Assembly: GCF_016907975.1 (NCBI RefSeq) | Contig: NZ_JAFBCY010000001.1 | Location: 496,001 to 560,000 of the forward strand | Reading direction: 5' to 3' | DNA from: Methylopila capsulata | GTDB lineage: Bacteria; Pseudomonadota; Alphaproteobacteria; Rhizobiales; Methylopilaceae | DNA length: 64,000 nt | Shown here: positions 1 through 8,867 of the stretch, in pieces | Position numbering within the stretch: position 1 is the stretch's first letter | How the letters are laid out: every line of letters starts with the position of its first letter | Made by a program: the position numbers and the translations under genes | The notes under the pieces: model-generated | The model's database searches: none | Seen by the model: only the letters and a program-made list of their open reading frames with translations | What the model was told of the DNA's origin: nothing

Positions 1-1382
1 GTGAAGCTCTTCATCTCGACGTTCCAGGCGCGCTGCAGGATGTCGGTCTTCAGCTCCGCCGCCCGTCCGCCCCACTCTCCGGCCTTCTCGGACAGGCCGA
101 GCCGGTCGGCGATGCGCGAGAGCCGGTCGCAGGCAGCCCAGCACATGGCGGAGGAATGGGTGTGGACCCCCTCGCGGGTGCGGTACTCCCAGATCCCGGC
201 GTCCGGCTGGTCCCAGCGCTCCACGGCCTGCCGGCCGAGCTTCTCCAGCCGTTCGAACAGCGCCTCGTCGCCGGGGGTCGGCAGGCGCGCGTCGAAGAAG
301 CATTGGGCCACCGCGAGGATCACCGACCCGTAGCCGTCATTCTGCACCTGCGTGTAGGCGGCGTTGCCCTTCCGCACCGGGCCGAAGCCCTGGTAGCCCG
401 GCAGCGACTCGGCCTGGGATTCGTCGAGCGTCGTCTCGAAGCCGAGGCCGAACAGCGGCTGCAGATAGCCGTTGGGCGACCCCGCGACGAGGTTCGTCAC
501 GTAGGAGAGGTAGCCCTCCATCGTGTTGGTGGCGCCCAGCCGGTTCAGCGCCTCGACCGTGAAGTAGCTGTCGCGCAGCCAGCAGAAGCGGTAGTCCCAG
601 GTCCGGCCGGTGTCGCCGTACTCCGGGATCGATGTGGTCAGCGCGGCGACGATGCCGCCGGTCTCCTCGTGGCTGCAGAGCTTCAGCGTGATGGCCGCGC
701 GGATCACGATCTCCTGCCACTCGAACGGCAGCGAGAGGTAGCGCGTCCAGTCGATCCAGTAGTCGCGCGTGCGCTCGTAGAATTCCCGGCTGATGCGCGC
801 CGGGGAGTCGGTCAGCGACTCGTCCGGGCCGAGCAGGAACGCGAGCGGACGGTCGAGCACGAAAGGCGTTTCGTCGGCGACGAAAGCCACCGGCGCGTCC
901 GTCGTCAGCCGCAGCACGCTGTCGCCGAGGAGAAAGCGGATGTGGTTCGAGCCGCGCGTGGTGTCCGGCGCCGCGGCCCCCCAGTCCCGACACGGCCGCA
1001 TCCGCACGGCGATGCGGGGCGACCCGGAGATCGGCTCCACCCGGCGGACGATCATGTTCGGCCGGAACATGCGTCCGGAACGGCGGAAACGAGGGGCGAA
1101 GTCCACCACGCGGATCGCGCCGTCGCGGCCGAACAGGCGCGTCTCCAGGATCGCGGTGTTGCGGTGATACTCCTGCTCGACCCGCGTCAGGCCCTCCAGC
1201 TGGAAGTCCCAGAAGCCCTTGTCGGCGTCGTCGCCGGCCAGCAGGCCGCAGAACGTGGGATCGCCGTCGAACCTCGGAAAGCACATCCACACGAGGCGCG
1301 CGCGCCGATCGATGAGGGCGGCGGCGGCGGCGTTTCCGACGACTCCGAGTTCGAGCGACGCGCGACCGTTCGGAACCGTCAT
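1..1382 (-). CDS. Glycoside hydrolase family 15 protein (glucoamylase/trehalase-like), 3' end outside window
   Basis: The reading frame is open from an ATG at 1382 to the left edge, so about 460 N-terminal residues are present and the C-terminus is missing. The protein starts MTVPNGRASLELG, followed by a beta-rich N-terminal trehalase-like domain. The (alpha/alpha)6 catalytic part contains DYRFCWLRDSYF, typical of bacterial GH15 enzymes that cleave alpha-glucosidic bonds or trehalose. No signal peptide is seen, so it is probably cytoplasmic. The start codon overlaps the otsB stop (ATGA), showing translational coupling. In many Hyphomicrobiales GH15 sits between otsB and otsA, so otsA is expected just beyond the left edge (inference). 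Exact substrate cannot be decided from sequence. Confidence 0.88.
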   Translation of the reverse strand, partial: MTVPNGRASLELGVVGNAAAAALIDRRARLVWMCFPRFDGDPTFCGLLAGDDADKGFWDFQLEGLTRVEQEYHRNTAILETRLFGRDGAIRVVDFAPRFRRSGRMFRPNMIVRRVEPISGSPRIAVRMRPCRDWGAAAPDTTRGSNHIRFLLGDSVLRLTTDAPVAFVADETPFVLDRPLAFLLGPDESLTDSPARISREFYERTRDYWIDWTRYLSLPFEWQEIVIRAAITLKLCSHEETGGIVAALTTSIPEYGDTGRTWDYRFCWLRDSYFTVEALNRLGATNTMEGYLSYVTNLVAGSPNGYLQPLFGLGFETTLDESQAESLPGYQGFGPVRKGNAAYTQVQNDGYGSVILAVAQCFFDARLPTPGDEALFERLEKLGRQAVERWDQPDAGIWEYRTREGVHTHSSAMCWAACDRLSRIADRLGLSEKAGEWGGRAAELKTDILQRAWNVEMKSF

Positions 1383-2203
1383 GCCGCCGCCGCGAGCGCG
1401 ACGAGCCAGGCGCGCATGGCGTCGGGATCGGCCAGCCCATGCTGGGCGACGCTCGGACGGCTGACCGCGCCGATCAGCACGGAGACGCCGCCGAGATCGT
1501 TCGCCGCGGCGAAGGCGAACTCGTCGGTCAGATCGTCGCCGAACATCCAGGGGGTGCGCCCCGCGAAGGGCTTCTCCGCCATCATGCGCTTGAGCGCCGT
1601 GCCTTTGTCGCAGCCGCGCGGGCGCACTTCGACGACCATTTTGCCGGGCTGGAGCTCGTGGGTCGGCGCGAGCTGCGCGACGAGTTCGCCGATGCGCTCC
1701 TTCACCTCGCCCTCGCGGTGCGGAGCCTGGCGGAAATGGACGGCGACGCTCGCGCCCTTGTCTTCGAGCGCAAGGCCGGGACGCGCGTCCACGAAGGCGC
1801 CGAGCGCCGCCGTGAGCCGGTCCGGGGGCGCGCCGACGCCGGCCTCGGACACCCGCCCGCCGCCGCTGCGGCGAAGCTCCGCGCCATGGAGGGCCGCGGC
1901 GGGAAGCCGAAGCGGCGACAGGATACGGTCGACGTCCTCGAGCCCGCGGCCGGTCACGATTGCGAGGGCGCCGTTCAGCCGCTGGGCCAGCACGCCGATC
2001 GCGGCAAGCGCTTCAGGCGTGATCGAGACGCCGTCCGGCGTCGCGGCGAGGTCGAGCACCGTGCCGTCGAGATCGAGAAACAGCGCGACCCGGTCCGGAA
2101 AACCCGAGGGCGCCGACGGCGGCGAACCGGGACGGCGCGAAGCATCGTTCTCGCGCGCGGCCGTCGCCGCAGTTTCGAGGCCCATCGTCGACGCTCCGAT
2201 CAC
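1379..2203 (-). CDS. otsB: Trehalose-6-phosphate phosphatase
   Basis: A cytoplasmic HAD-superfamily phosphatase that converts trehalose 6-phosphate to trehalose, the second step of the OtsA/OtsB osmoprotectant pathway. The 274-residue protein shows HAD motif I LFLDLDGTVLDL (around residue 40, with the nucleophile Asp and the general acid Asp) and the acidic motif FGDDLTDEFAF near residue 217 that binds Mg2+. Length is normal for the family. A second Met lies at residue 7 (MGLE), so the start may be 18 bases later. It is the first gene of the otsB-GH15 unit. A weak promoter-like pair (TTGCCC, 17 bases, TAGCTA) lies about 30 bases upstream, offered only as a guess. Confidence 0.93.
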   Translation of the reverse strand: MIGASTMGLETAATAARENDASRRPGSPPSAPSGFPDRVALFLDLDGTVLDLAATPDGVSITPEALAAIGVLAQRLNGALAIVTGRGLEDVDRILSPLRLPAAALHGAELRRSGGGRVSEAGVGAPPDRLTAALGAFVDARPGLALEDKGASVAVHFRQAPHREGEVKERIGELVAQLAPTHELQPGKMVVEVRPRGCDKGTALKRMMAEKPFAGRTPWMFGDDLTDEFAFAAANDLGGVSVLIGAVSRPSVAQHGLADPDAMRAWLVALAAAA

Positions 2204-2361
2204 GGGATTTCACAAAGGCGACCGATAGCTAGAAGCCGTGGAGGCGAAGGGCAACCCCTGTGCGACGGCGGGGCGGCGAATGGTGATCGAGCGCTGCGGG
2301 CCGAGACCGACCGTCCGGCGCTTCGAAACCGCGCCGCATCGGCGAGCGTCACGCCGGGCGA

Positions 2362-3465
2362 TCAGGCCGCGTGACCCGCCAGATGATTGTCCCACCGGAG
2401 CGCGCTGGCGCGGCGCCGCACGATCGCCGCGCCGTCCTCGCGGACCGCGATCAGCGCCACCTCGCCAAGGCCCGACGTGGCAACGAAACGCCCGTCGCCG
2501 ACGGAAGCCAGTCCGCAGACGTCGGGGATCGCAACCGCGCCGACCGCGTCGTTGGTTCGCAGATCGAAGGCGACCACCGCCCCGCCCTTCGGACCTGACG
2601 CGGCGACGAAGCGTCCCGAGCGGTCGATCGCAAGCGAGCACACCGAGCCGCCGAGCCGGGCCAGCAGGTCGGGATCGGCGTCGAGCCAGCGCAGGCGCGC
2701 GCCCGCGAGCCGCGCCACCAGCGGCCGGTCGCGCGCGCCGGCCTCGGTGTCCTGCGCGGCGACCAGAAGGCCGCCGTCCGGCGTCCCGACCACATGGCGC
2801 AGCGACAGGCTGGCGAGATCGGCCTCGGTCTCGGCGATCGCCTCGACCGCGCCGGTCGCGGGGTCGAGCAGCGCCACGTTGGAGCGCGCGGTCGTGAGGC
2901 CGAGGCTCCTGATGCCGGGGTCGGTCTTCGGCTCCTTGGCGCCGTTCGCGACGACGACGCGGCCGCCGAGGGAGGCGACGTCGTGGGGGCCGATCCCGCC
3001 CGAGCGCCACTCCGCCCGCGGCGCGTAGCCGCCGGCGACGTCGCGCAGCACGATCCAGCCCTCGCCGGTCTCGGCGTTGATCTCGGACGTCAGGAAGGTC
3101 CGGCCGTGGGCGGCGTAGGCGCCATGACCGGCGAAGCGGCGGCCGGGGCTGGCGCCGAACGTCGATCGCCTCGCTCGGCCCGCCCCGTCCAGCACCAGCG
3201 CGATATCTCCGGGCCTGCGGCCCACCGCGACCGCCTCCGCGCCGTCCGGCCGGAGGCTCAGCGCATGCAGGCGGACGGGCGCTGCGACTCCCTCGCTGGT
3301 TTCGAGCGCGCCGTCGAGCCCGCCGATGCGGTACCCGCCGTCGCTGGCGCGCGCTGCGGAGAGGAACGCCGGGTCATCCGGGGAGGCGTGGGCGCGGCCG
3401 TGGCCGAGCCCAGCAAACGCCAGGGCGCCGAGGCCGCCCAGCGCGGCGCGGCGGGAGAGCGGCAT
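2362..3465 (-). CDS. DUF1513 protein, Tat-exported, last gene of iron cassette
   Basis: A 367-residue protein starting at ATG 3465, with MPLSRRAALGGLGALAF, a twin-arginine-type signal ending near AHA, so it is probably exported folded to the periplasm. The mature part has repeated blade-like segments (for example HALSLRPDGAEAVAVGRRPG and SLAIDRSGRFVAASGP), matching the beta-propeller-like DUF1513 family. Its biochemical role is unknown. DUF1513 genes recur next to imelysin and di-haem oxidoreductase genes, which suggests a periplasmic iron-handling role (inference). A longer frame exists from a TTG at 3483, but that would overlap the upstream stop. The ATG follows the imelysin stop by 4 bases and puts the arginine pair where expected. 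Confidence 0.85.
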   Translation of the reverse strand: MPLSRRAALGGLGALAFAGLGHGRAHASPDDPAFLSAARASDGGYRIGGLDGALETSEGVAAPVRLHALSLRPDGAEAVAVGRRPGDIALVLDGAGRARRSTFGASPGRRFAGHGAYAAHGRTFLTSEINAETGEGWIVLRDVAGGYAPRAEWRSGGIGPHDVASLGGRVVVANGAKEPKTDPGIRSLGLTTARSNVALLDPATGAVEAIAETEADLASLSLRHVVGTPDGGLLVAAQDTEAGARDRPLVARLAGARLRWLDADPDLLARLGGSVCSLAIDRSGRFVAASGPKGGAVVAFDLRTNDAVGAVAIPDVCGLASVGDGRFVATSGLGEVALIAVREDGAAIVRRRASALRWDNHLAGHAA

Positions 3466-3469
3466 CGGC

Positions 3470-4540
3470 TCAGTCCCCGTCAAGCGCGTTGAAGCCGAGC
3501 GGCACGCCGATGGCTGGGGCCACGTCCTTCACGATGTTGGCCTGCGCGACCTTGAGCGCGGCGACCGCCTGCTCCACGACCTTGCGGCGCTTCGGGTCCG
3601 CCGCGGCCTCGCCGACGTCGTCGGGAAGTTTCGCGACCGCGGCCTGCGCCGCCGCGAAGGCCTTGCCGTCGCTCGCCGCGATCTCCGCGGGCGCGGCCTT
3701 GGCGAAGATCGCGGCCATCGCGGTCAAGCTCGCGACCGAGGCCTTGAGCGTGCGCGCCGAGCGGTTCGACCGCCAGCCCTCGGCCGCCTTCGGCCGCGCC
3801 GTGTCGAGGTTCGCGCCGAGCACCGGCAGCAGCTTCATGTCCACGTCGCGCTGGATGCCGCCGGCGAGATCGGTGAGCAGGCGCGCGGCCGCCTGACCGG
3901 GATCGGCGAAGTGCACGGGGTCGCCCTGCCCCGCCTTCAGCTTGGCCAAAGGCCCCACGTCGCTTCGCCACTCGTCGCGGATCTGGCCCGTGAGCGTCGC
4001 GAGGTTGCCGGCGATCGCGACGCCGACCCGGCAGCGAGCGGCGGGCTCCCCGTCCGGCGGCTCGTAGAGCAGGCGCTCCAGTGCGGGAAAGCCCTGCCCC
4101 GCCACGCTCGAGGCTCGGAAGGTATCGTCCGGCACCTCGCCAGCCTTCGCCTTGGCCTCGAGTTCGGCGAGCGCCTTCGCCACCGCGTTGCGCTTGTCGG
4201 GGAAGAAGAAGATGCGGTCCGGCCGGAGCGAGAGGCTGACCGGCCCGGTGGTGACGTGCTCGACCGCCGCCCAGGCGTCCGCCGCCGCCTGGTAGCGCTC
4301 CCTCAACGCAGCGAGGTCGCCGGCGTAGTCGCCGTCCGCGCAGGCCGCGCGCCATGCGTCCCTCTGAACGGCGGCGGCCTCCGCCAGGGCGTCGTTGCGC
4401 GGCAGGAGCCACTGCTCGATCACCGAAATCGCCAGTGGTCCGGGCTCTGGCGCCGCCGCCCGTGCGGCGCCCCCAGACGCGAGGACGGCGCAGGCGATCA
4501 TAAGGGTCTTGCGCATGTTGTGCCGAAACCTTGATGTCAT
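3470..4540 (-). CDS. Imelysin family periplasmic protein (second copy, variant motif)
   Basis: A 356-residue exported protein. A signal peptide (MRKTLMIACAVLASGGAARA) begins at the second Met, at 4516; the first ATG at 4540 lies 2 bases after the upstream stop, and either may be the true start. The helical domain matches the imelysin (peptidase M75-like) fold proposed to bind iron at the membrane. The usual GxHxxE motif of imelysins appears here as GQGFPALE: the His is lost while the Glu is kept. This variant is what I expect for the second imelysin of such cassettes. It probably cooperates with the first imelysin (7443-8720). No protease activity should be assumed. Confidence 0.88.
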   Translation of the reverse strand: MTSRFRHNMRKTLMIACAVLASGGAARAAAPEPGPLAISVIEQWLLPRNDALAEAAAVQRDAWRAACADGDYAGDLAALRERYQAAADAWAAVEHVTTGPVSLSLRPDRIFFFPDKRNAVAKALAELEAKAKAGEVPDDTFRASSVAGQGFPALERLLYEPPDGEPAARCRVGVAIAGNLATLTGQIRDEWRSDVGPLAKLKAGQGDPVHFADPGQAAARLLTDLAGGIQRDVDMKLLPVLGANLDTARPKAAEGWRSNRSARTLKASVASLTAMAAIFAKAAPAEIAASDGKAFAAAQAAVAKLPDDVGEAAADPKRRKVVEQAVAALKVAQANIVKDVAPAIGVPLGFNALDGD

Positions 4541-4542
4541 CT

Positions 4543-5748
4543 CTAAAGTCCCGAGACGTAGTCGACGAGCGTCTTGCGCTCCGCCGGGGTCAAGGCCTCG
4601 AAGCGGGCGCGGGCGGGGGCGGCTTCGCCCTCGTGCCAGCGCACGGCGTCCGCCACCGTGGCCGCGCGGCCGTCGTGGAGCAAGCCTGACCCCTGCGCGA
4701 GCGTGCGGGACAGTCCCCACAGCGGGGCGGTCCGCCACTCGGCGCTCGCGGCCGTCTGCTCGCCGACGCCGTCGTCGAGACCCGGCCCCATGTCGTGGAG
4801 CAGAAGGTCGGTGAAGGCCGCGACCTCGGCGCCGTCGCCAAGCGGCAGCGACGGCGCGTGGCATGCGGCGCAGCCGGTGGAGGCGAAGAGCGTCACGCCG
4901 CGTGGAGACGGCGCAGGCGGCGGCGGGGTGGGGCGATGTTCGAGGAAGGCGACGAGGCTCGCGAACAGGTCGGGCGCCACCTCCGGCTCGCCGGGCCGGG
5001 CGCCATGCGGCGCCTCCCGGCAGGCGGCCTGGGACGACGTGCAGTCGCCGGCGCCTTCGGGGCGGCGCTCGGTGGAGAGGCCGAGGTCCAGCGTGAACGC
5101 GGCCGCCGCCTGGGCGGCGAGCGTCGGCTCGGAAGCTTTCCAGCCGAAACGGCCAAGCGCCCTGCCCTCCGGGCCCTCGATCCAGTGCGGCCGGCCGGAA
5201 ACGCCGTCGCGCGCCTCGGTCGCCGCGCGTGCGAGGATCGCGGCCTCCGGCACCCGTTGGAGCAGGCTGAGGCCGGCGAGCGACGGCGCGACCCGCGCCG
5301 ACATGGCGGTGTCCGGCGCGAGGGGGCCGTAGCCCGGCGCCTCGAGCCGCCAGAACGGCTTGCCGGACGCGGCGAAGGTCACGGCCGCCCGCCCCTCGCC
5401 CGGGACCTTGCCTAGCCCCTCGGGCTGCAATTCCGCGCCGTAGACCGGGTCCGGCGCGCCCACGGCTGATCCGAGGCGCACCACGAGGCCGGGGTCCTGG
5501 CCGGGATCGTCGCGGCCGAGGCGGAAGCGCGTGCGGCCGGCCTCGGCCGAGTGGCAGCTGGCGCAGGAGCGCGCCGCGAACAGCGGACCCAGCCCGTCGG
5601 CGTGGCGCGTGGAGGCCGGCGCCGGGACCCACAGGCGCGCGAAGATCGCCCGGCCGATGGCGACGTCGAGCCCGTCGCGGGCGGCGAAGGCCGCGCCAGG
5701 AATTACCAGGCCTGCGACCACGAGCGCGCAGGCGATCCTTCGCCCCAT
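4543..5748 (-). CDS. Di-haem oxidoreductase family protein (DUF1111, cytochrome c-like)
   Basis: A 401-residue periplasmic protein with signal peptide MGRRIACALVVAGLVIPGAAF. It has two haem-attachment motifs, CASCH near residue 60 and CAACH near residue 300, typical of the DUF1111 'thiol oxidoreductase' or di-haem oxidoreductase family related to MauG/CcpA peroxidases. The start is the ATG at 5748, which overlaps the multicopper oxidase stop (ATGA). The frame extends upstream but without a signal-compatible start. In imelysin cassettes this cytochrome is thought to take part in iron redox chemistry or electron transfer (inference, no direct assay known to me). Haem attachment requires the cytochrome c maturation system, which is not in this window. 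Confidence 0.9.
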   Translation of the reverse strand: MGRRIACALVVAGLVIPGAAFAARDGLDVAIGRAIFARLWVPAPASTRHADGLGPLFAARSCASCHSAEAGRTRFRLGRDDPGQDPGLVVRLGSAVGAPDPVYGAELQPEGLGKVPGEGRAAVTFAASGKPFWRLEAPGYGPLAPDTAMSARVAPSLAGLSLLQRVPEAAILARAATEARDGVSGRPHWIEGPEGRALGRFGWKASEPTLAAQAAAAFTLDLGLSTERRPEGAGDCTSSQAACREAPHGARPGEPEVAPDLFASLVAFLEHRPTPPPPAPSPRGVTLFASTGCAACHAPSLPLGDGAEVAAFTDLLLHDMGPGLDDGVGEQTAASAEWRTAPLWGLSRTLAQGSGLLHDGRAATVADAVRWHEGEAAPARARFEALTPAERKTLVDYVSGL

Positions 5749-7226
5749 CACGCGACCTTCAGGTAGCCCATCATGCCCGTTTCCTGATGCTCGATCAGGT
5801 GGCAATGGATCATCCAGTCGCCCGGCCGGTCCGCGACGAAGGCGATGGTGATGCGCTCGTTCGGCGTCAGCAGCACCGTGTCGGCGAAGTGCACGGGCAG
5901 GTCGCGCTTAGTGGAGCCGAGCACCTTGAAGGTGAAGCCGTGCAGGTGGATCGGGTGCACGTGCGGCGTCTCGTTGGAAAGCTCCGCCACGTAGGTCCGC
6001 CCCTCCCGAAGCAGGGCGAGCGGCTTCGGGACCTGCGAATGGTCGCCCACGGGCCAGGCCTCGCGGTTGATGCTCCAGTTCACGGTGGAGGCCGCGCAGA
6101 GGCTGTCCAGCATCGCGGCGGCGAGCGGGTCGCCGTCGTCCGCCGAGACCGCGAGCGCCGCCTTCTGCTTGGAGGCGGTGGCGAAGGCGAAGGTGAGCCG
6201 CTCCGCGCCCTTCATCCGCGGCTCCGGAATGGCGGAGCGCGTCAGCGGCGCGGGATCGAACGCCTTGCGCTTGGCGGGTTCGCCCTCGCCTGCCAGCGTC
6301 GCCAGCACCACCGGCTCGGCGGCGAAATAGTCCATCAGCCGGACCTCGCCGCCCGCCGCCGGCGCCCGCACCACGAGGTCGAGCCGCATGGCGGGGCCGA
6401 GGCGCCAGTCCTTCAGCGGGAACGGCGCGATCGGGTTGCCGTCGATCGCGATCACGGCCGCCTCTCCGCCGTCCACGCCGATGTCGCCGACGCGGGTGGA
6501 GTCGAGGTTCAGGAGCCTCAGCCGCACGTCGCCCCCAGCTGGAACCACAATGAGCGGCGCCGTCTCGCCGTTGACGGTCCGCACCGTGCCGAAGGTGCCC
6601 GCCCGCAGCGCGCCGCGCTGGGTCATGAACGGCAGGTAGCCGCCGGTCGCCGCGTCGAGCCGCCAGTCCTTCAGCACCAGCGTCAGGTCGGCGTCGTAGG
6701 GAACGCTCTCGTCGCCCTCGACGATCAGCACGCCCGCAAGCCCGCGGCCGAGCTGGGCGATCGTGTCGCAATGGGGATGGAACCAGAAGGTGCCGGTGTC
6801 CGGCGGGGTGAAGCGATAGGAATGGCGCTCGCCCGGCCGCACCGGCGGCTGCGTGATATAGGGCACGCCGTCCTGATCGTTGGGAATTCTCAAGCCATGC
6901 CAGTGGATCGCGGTGTGCTCCGGCAGCCGGTTCTCCAGCTCCACCGCAAGCGTCTCGCCCTGAGCGATCCGCACCACGTCGAACAGGCGTTCGCCATAGG
7001 TCCAGACCGCGCTGTCCGGTCCGTCGGGGCCGAGCAGCTTCGCCCGGCGCTCGGCGGCGACGAGCGACAGCGTTCGTTCGCCGGGCGTTTCCGCGCGGGT
7101 GCGCAGCGGCAGCGTCGCGGGCTTCGCGTCGCTGCGCCCACGCAACGCGACGACGCCCGCGACGGCGAGCCCGCCGCCGAGAAGCGCGCGGCGGGTGAGC
7201 TGGCGCGAGCCTGCGGCCGATGACAT
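5748..7226 (-). CDS. Multicopper oxidase, Tat-exported
   Basis: A 492-residue three-domain copper oxidase of the laccase/CueO/SufI superfamily. All four copper-ligand motifs are visible: HWHG (about residue 108), FWFHPHCD (about 150), HPIHLHGF (about 420) and HCHLIEHQETGMM near the C-terminus, the last giving the type 1 Cys and a candidate axial Met. The N-terminus SRQLTRRALLGGGLAVAG is a twin-arginine signal. The start is the ATG at 7226, with AGGA upstream; a GTG lies one codon earlier. The gene sits between two imelysin genes in one operon-like run, so a ferroxidase role (Fe2+ to Fe3+) is a reasonable inference. Cuprous oxidase or phenol oxidase activity is also possible. Confidence 0.93.
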   Translation of the reverse strand: MSSAAGSRQLTRRALLGGGLAVAGVVALRGRSDAKPATLPLRTRAETPGERTLSLVAAERRAKLLGPDGPDSAVWTYGERLFDVVRIAQGETLAVELENRLPEHTAIHWHGLRIPNDQDGVPYITQPPVRPGERHSYRFTPPDTGTFWFHPHCDTIAQLGRGLAGVLIVEGDESVPYDADLTLVLKDWRLDAATGGYLPFMTQRGALRAGTFGTVRTVNGETAPLIVVPAGGDVRLRLLNLDSTRVGDIGVDGGEAAVIAIDGNPIAPFPLKDWRLGPAMRLDLVVRAPAAGGEVRLMDYFAAEPVVLATLAGEGEPAKRKAFDPAPLTRSAIPEPRMKGAERLTFAFATASKQKAALAVSADDGDPLAAAMLDSLCAASTVNWSINREAWPVGDHSQVPKPLALLREGRTYVAELSNETPHVHPIHLHGFTFKVLGSTKRDLPVHFADTVLLTPNERITIAFVADRPGDWMIHCHLIEHQETGMMGYLKVA

Positions 7227-7300
7227 CACGCTGATCCTATCGCCTGCGGGCCGCGGCTGAGCGAGGCTCGTCGCTCCTCATAGGACGCGACGTCGTGGCG

Positions 7301-7417
7301 CCCTCGCCCCTCGCGGGAGAGGGCAAGGGTGAGGGGTCGTCCGGGCCGCCCGAGGATGTCCCGGACGACCCCTCATCCGGCGCTTGCGCGCCACCTTCTC
7401 CCGCAAGGGGAGAAGGG
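7301..7417. repeat. Palindromic intergenic repeat element
   Basis: The gap between the first imelysin and the multicopper oxidase holds an imperfect inverted repeat with arms of roughly 45 bases. The left arm begins CCCTCGCCCCTCGCGGGAGA and the right arm ends CTTCTCCCGCAAGGGGAGAA. A central block has GTCGTCCGGG opposite CCCGGACGAC. This layout is the common rhizobial type of dispersed palindromic repeat. It could fold in the mRNA and uncouple the first imelysin gene from the four downstream genes. Copy number in the genome cannot be judged here. Confidence 0.75.
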
Positions 7418-7442
7418 AAGAGAACGGCGCGCTCGGCTTCGA

Positions 7443-8720
7443 TTACTGCGACACCTTCTCCGGCGCGTCGAGGCTGTCGGAGCCCTCGACCGTGATCTTC
7501 ACGCCGAGCTTGGCGACCACCGCCTCCACGCCGCGGGTCTGCTGCACCAGGCCGTCGATCACGTCCTGCACGACCTTGTTTCCCTCGGCGTTGCCCTCGC
7601 CGATCATCTGGTCGTAGGCCTCCTTGCCGCTGTCGGCCCGGTCTTTCAGGACCTGCGCCTTGGCGAGCGTGGCGGCGAAGTCGTCGTCGAGCGTCTTGGC
7701 CTCCGCCGGCGCCTTGGCCTCGGCGTAGGCCTTGAGCGAGGGTCCCTCCACCTTGGTTCCATCGAGCCGCACGTAGGTTCCGGCCCAGATCCCGGTCATC
7801 CCCTTGATGTCGTAGTAGTGCGAGTTGTGGGTGTTGTCGGAGAAGCAGTCGTGCTCCTCCTCCGGATCGTGGAGGATGAGGCCGAGCTTCATGCGCTCGC
7901 CCGCGAGTTCGCCGTAGGACAGGCTACCGAGGCCGGTGAACATGGCGGCGATCGCCGCGCCCGGCTTCTTCTTGGCGAGCGCCACGCGCGCCTTGCCCTT
8001 GGGTCCCCACAGCGCGGCCATGTCCTTGAGGTCGGCCACCAGCAGGTCGGTGACGACGCTCAGGTACTGGGCCCGGCGGTCGCAGTTCTTGTTGGTGCAG
8101 CCCTCGCCCTGGACGTAGTCGGTCGCCTTGCGGTCGCCGGCGCCGGGGCCCGTGCCGTTCAGGTCCTGGCCCCACAGCAGGAACTCGATGGCGTGATAGC
8201 CGATGGCGACGTTCGCCTCGACCTCGCCCGCCTCCTGCAGCGAGTTCAGCAGCTTCGCGGTGATCTTGGTGGCGTCGACCGTCTTGCGGCCGAGCTTCAG
8301 CTTCGGGTTCGCGATGGCATTGAGCGCGTAATAGGGGTTTTCGTCCGAGGTCTCGCCATAGGCGGGGGCAACGTAGTCGATCAGCCCCTCGTCCAGCGGC
8401 CAGGCGTTGACGCGGCCTTCGAGGTCGTCGACGGACGGGTTGCCGAAGCGGTAGCCCTCGGTCTGCTGGTAGGGAACACGCGCCGCGATCCACGCCTTGC
8501 GGGCGTCGGCCAGCGTCGCGTCCGTGGGATCCTTCAGAAAGGCGTCGATCTTGGTCTTGAGCTCGGAGGCGGCGATGACCGCATCGCCGTACATGGCGGC
8601 GGCGACATCGGAATAGGTCTTCACCACATCCTTCGCCGCGGGCGCCTGCGCCTGCGCCCCGCCGGCGGCCAAAGCCCCGAGCGCCACGCCCGCCAGCGCC
8701 CCGATCCAGGTCTTGGTCAT
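7443..8720 (-). CDS. Imelysin family periplasmic iron-binding-type protein (first copy)
   Basis: A 425-residue protein with signal peptide MTKTWIGALAGVALGALAA, cleaved after AQA. It carries the imelysin GxHxxE motif as GYHAIEFLLWGQD near residue 165 and a second conserved block HDCFSDNTHNSHYYD near residue 275, typical of IrpA/imelysin proteins linked to iron uptake. Length is normal. The start ATG at 8720 has GAGGAGA about 8 bases upstream, better than the longer frame from 8756. It is the first gene of the iron cassette. A palindrome at 8868-8887 lies about 150 bases upstream and could be its operator. The role, ferric or ferrous iron capture in the periplasm, is inferred from the family. 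Confidence 0.93.
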   Translation of the reverse strand: MTKTWIGALAGVALGALAAGGAQAQAPAAKDVVKTYSDVAAAMYGDAVIAASELKTKIDAFLKDPTDATLADARKAWIAARVPYQQTEGYRFGNPSVDDLEGRVNAWPLDEGLIDYVAPAYGETSDENPYYALNAIANPKLKLGRKTVDATKITAKLLNSLQEAGEVEANVAIGYHAIEFLLWGQDLNGTGPGAGDRKATDYVQGEGCTNKNCDRRAQYLSVVTDLLVADLKDMAALWGPKGKARVALAKKKPGAAIAAMFTGLGSLSYGELAGERMKLGLILHDPEEEHDCFSDNTHNSHYYDIKGMTGIWAGTYVRLDGTKVEGPSLKAYAEAKAPAEAKTLDDDFAATLAKAQVLKDRADSGKEAYDQMIGEGNAEGNKVVQDVIDGLVQQTRGVEAVVAKLGVKITVEGSDSLDAPEKVSQ

Positions 8721-8867
8721 AGGTCCGTCTCCTCGGCCGCGCGGCCGTCGCGCCATGCGATCCGAAAGCTCTCCGGGCCGCCCCGCAGAACCGAAACGCC
8801 TCGCTCACGAGAAAGTCAACTTCCGCCTAACAGGTTTTGAATGAACGACTTTTTTCGCGCGCCGCTT

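Noticed and set aside
337-1440. Minus-strand open frame of 367 residues in the GH15 region
   Set aside because: It is in a different frame from the GH15 protein, which carries clear family motifs and overlaps otsB by ATGA.
156-2228. Long open frame (690 residues) on the plus strand across GH15 and otsB
   Set aside because: It is rich in Arg/Ala/Gly with no domain, lies antisense to two recognised genes, and reflects high GC.
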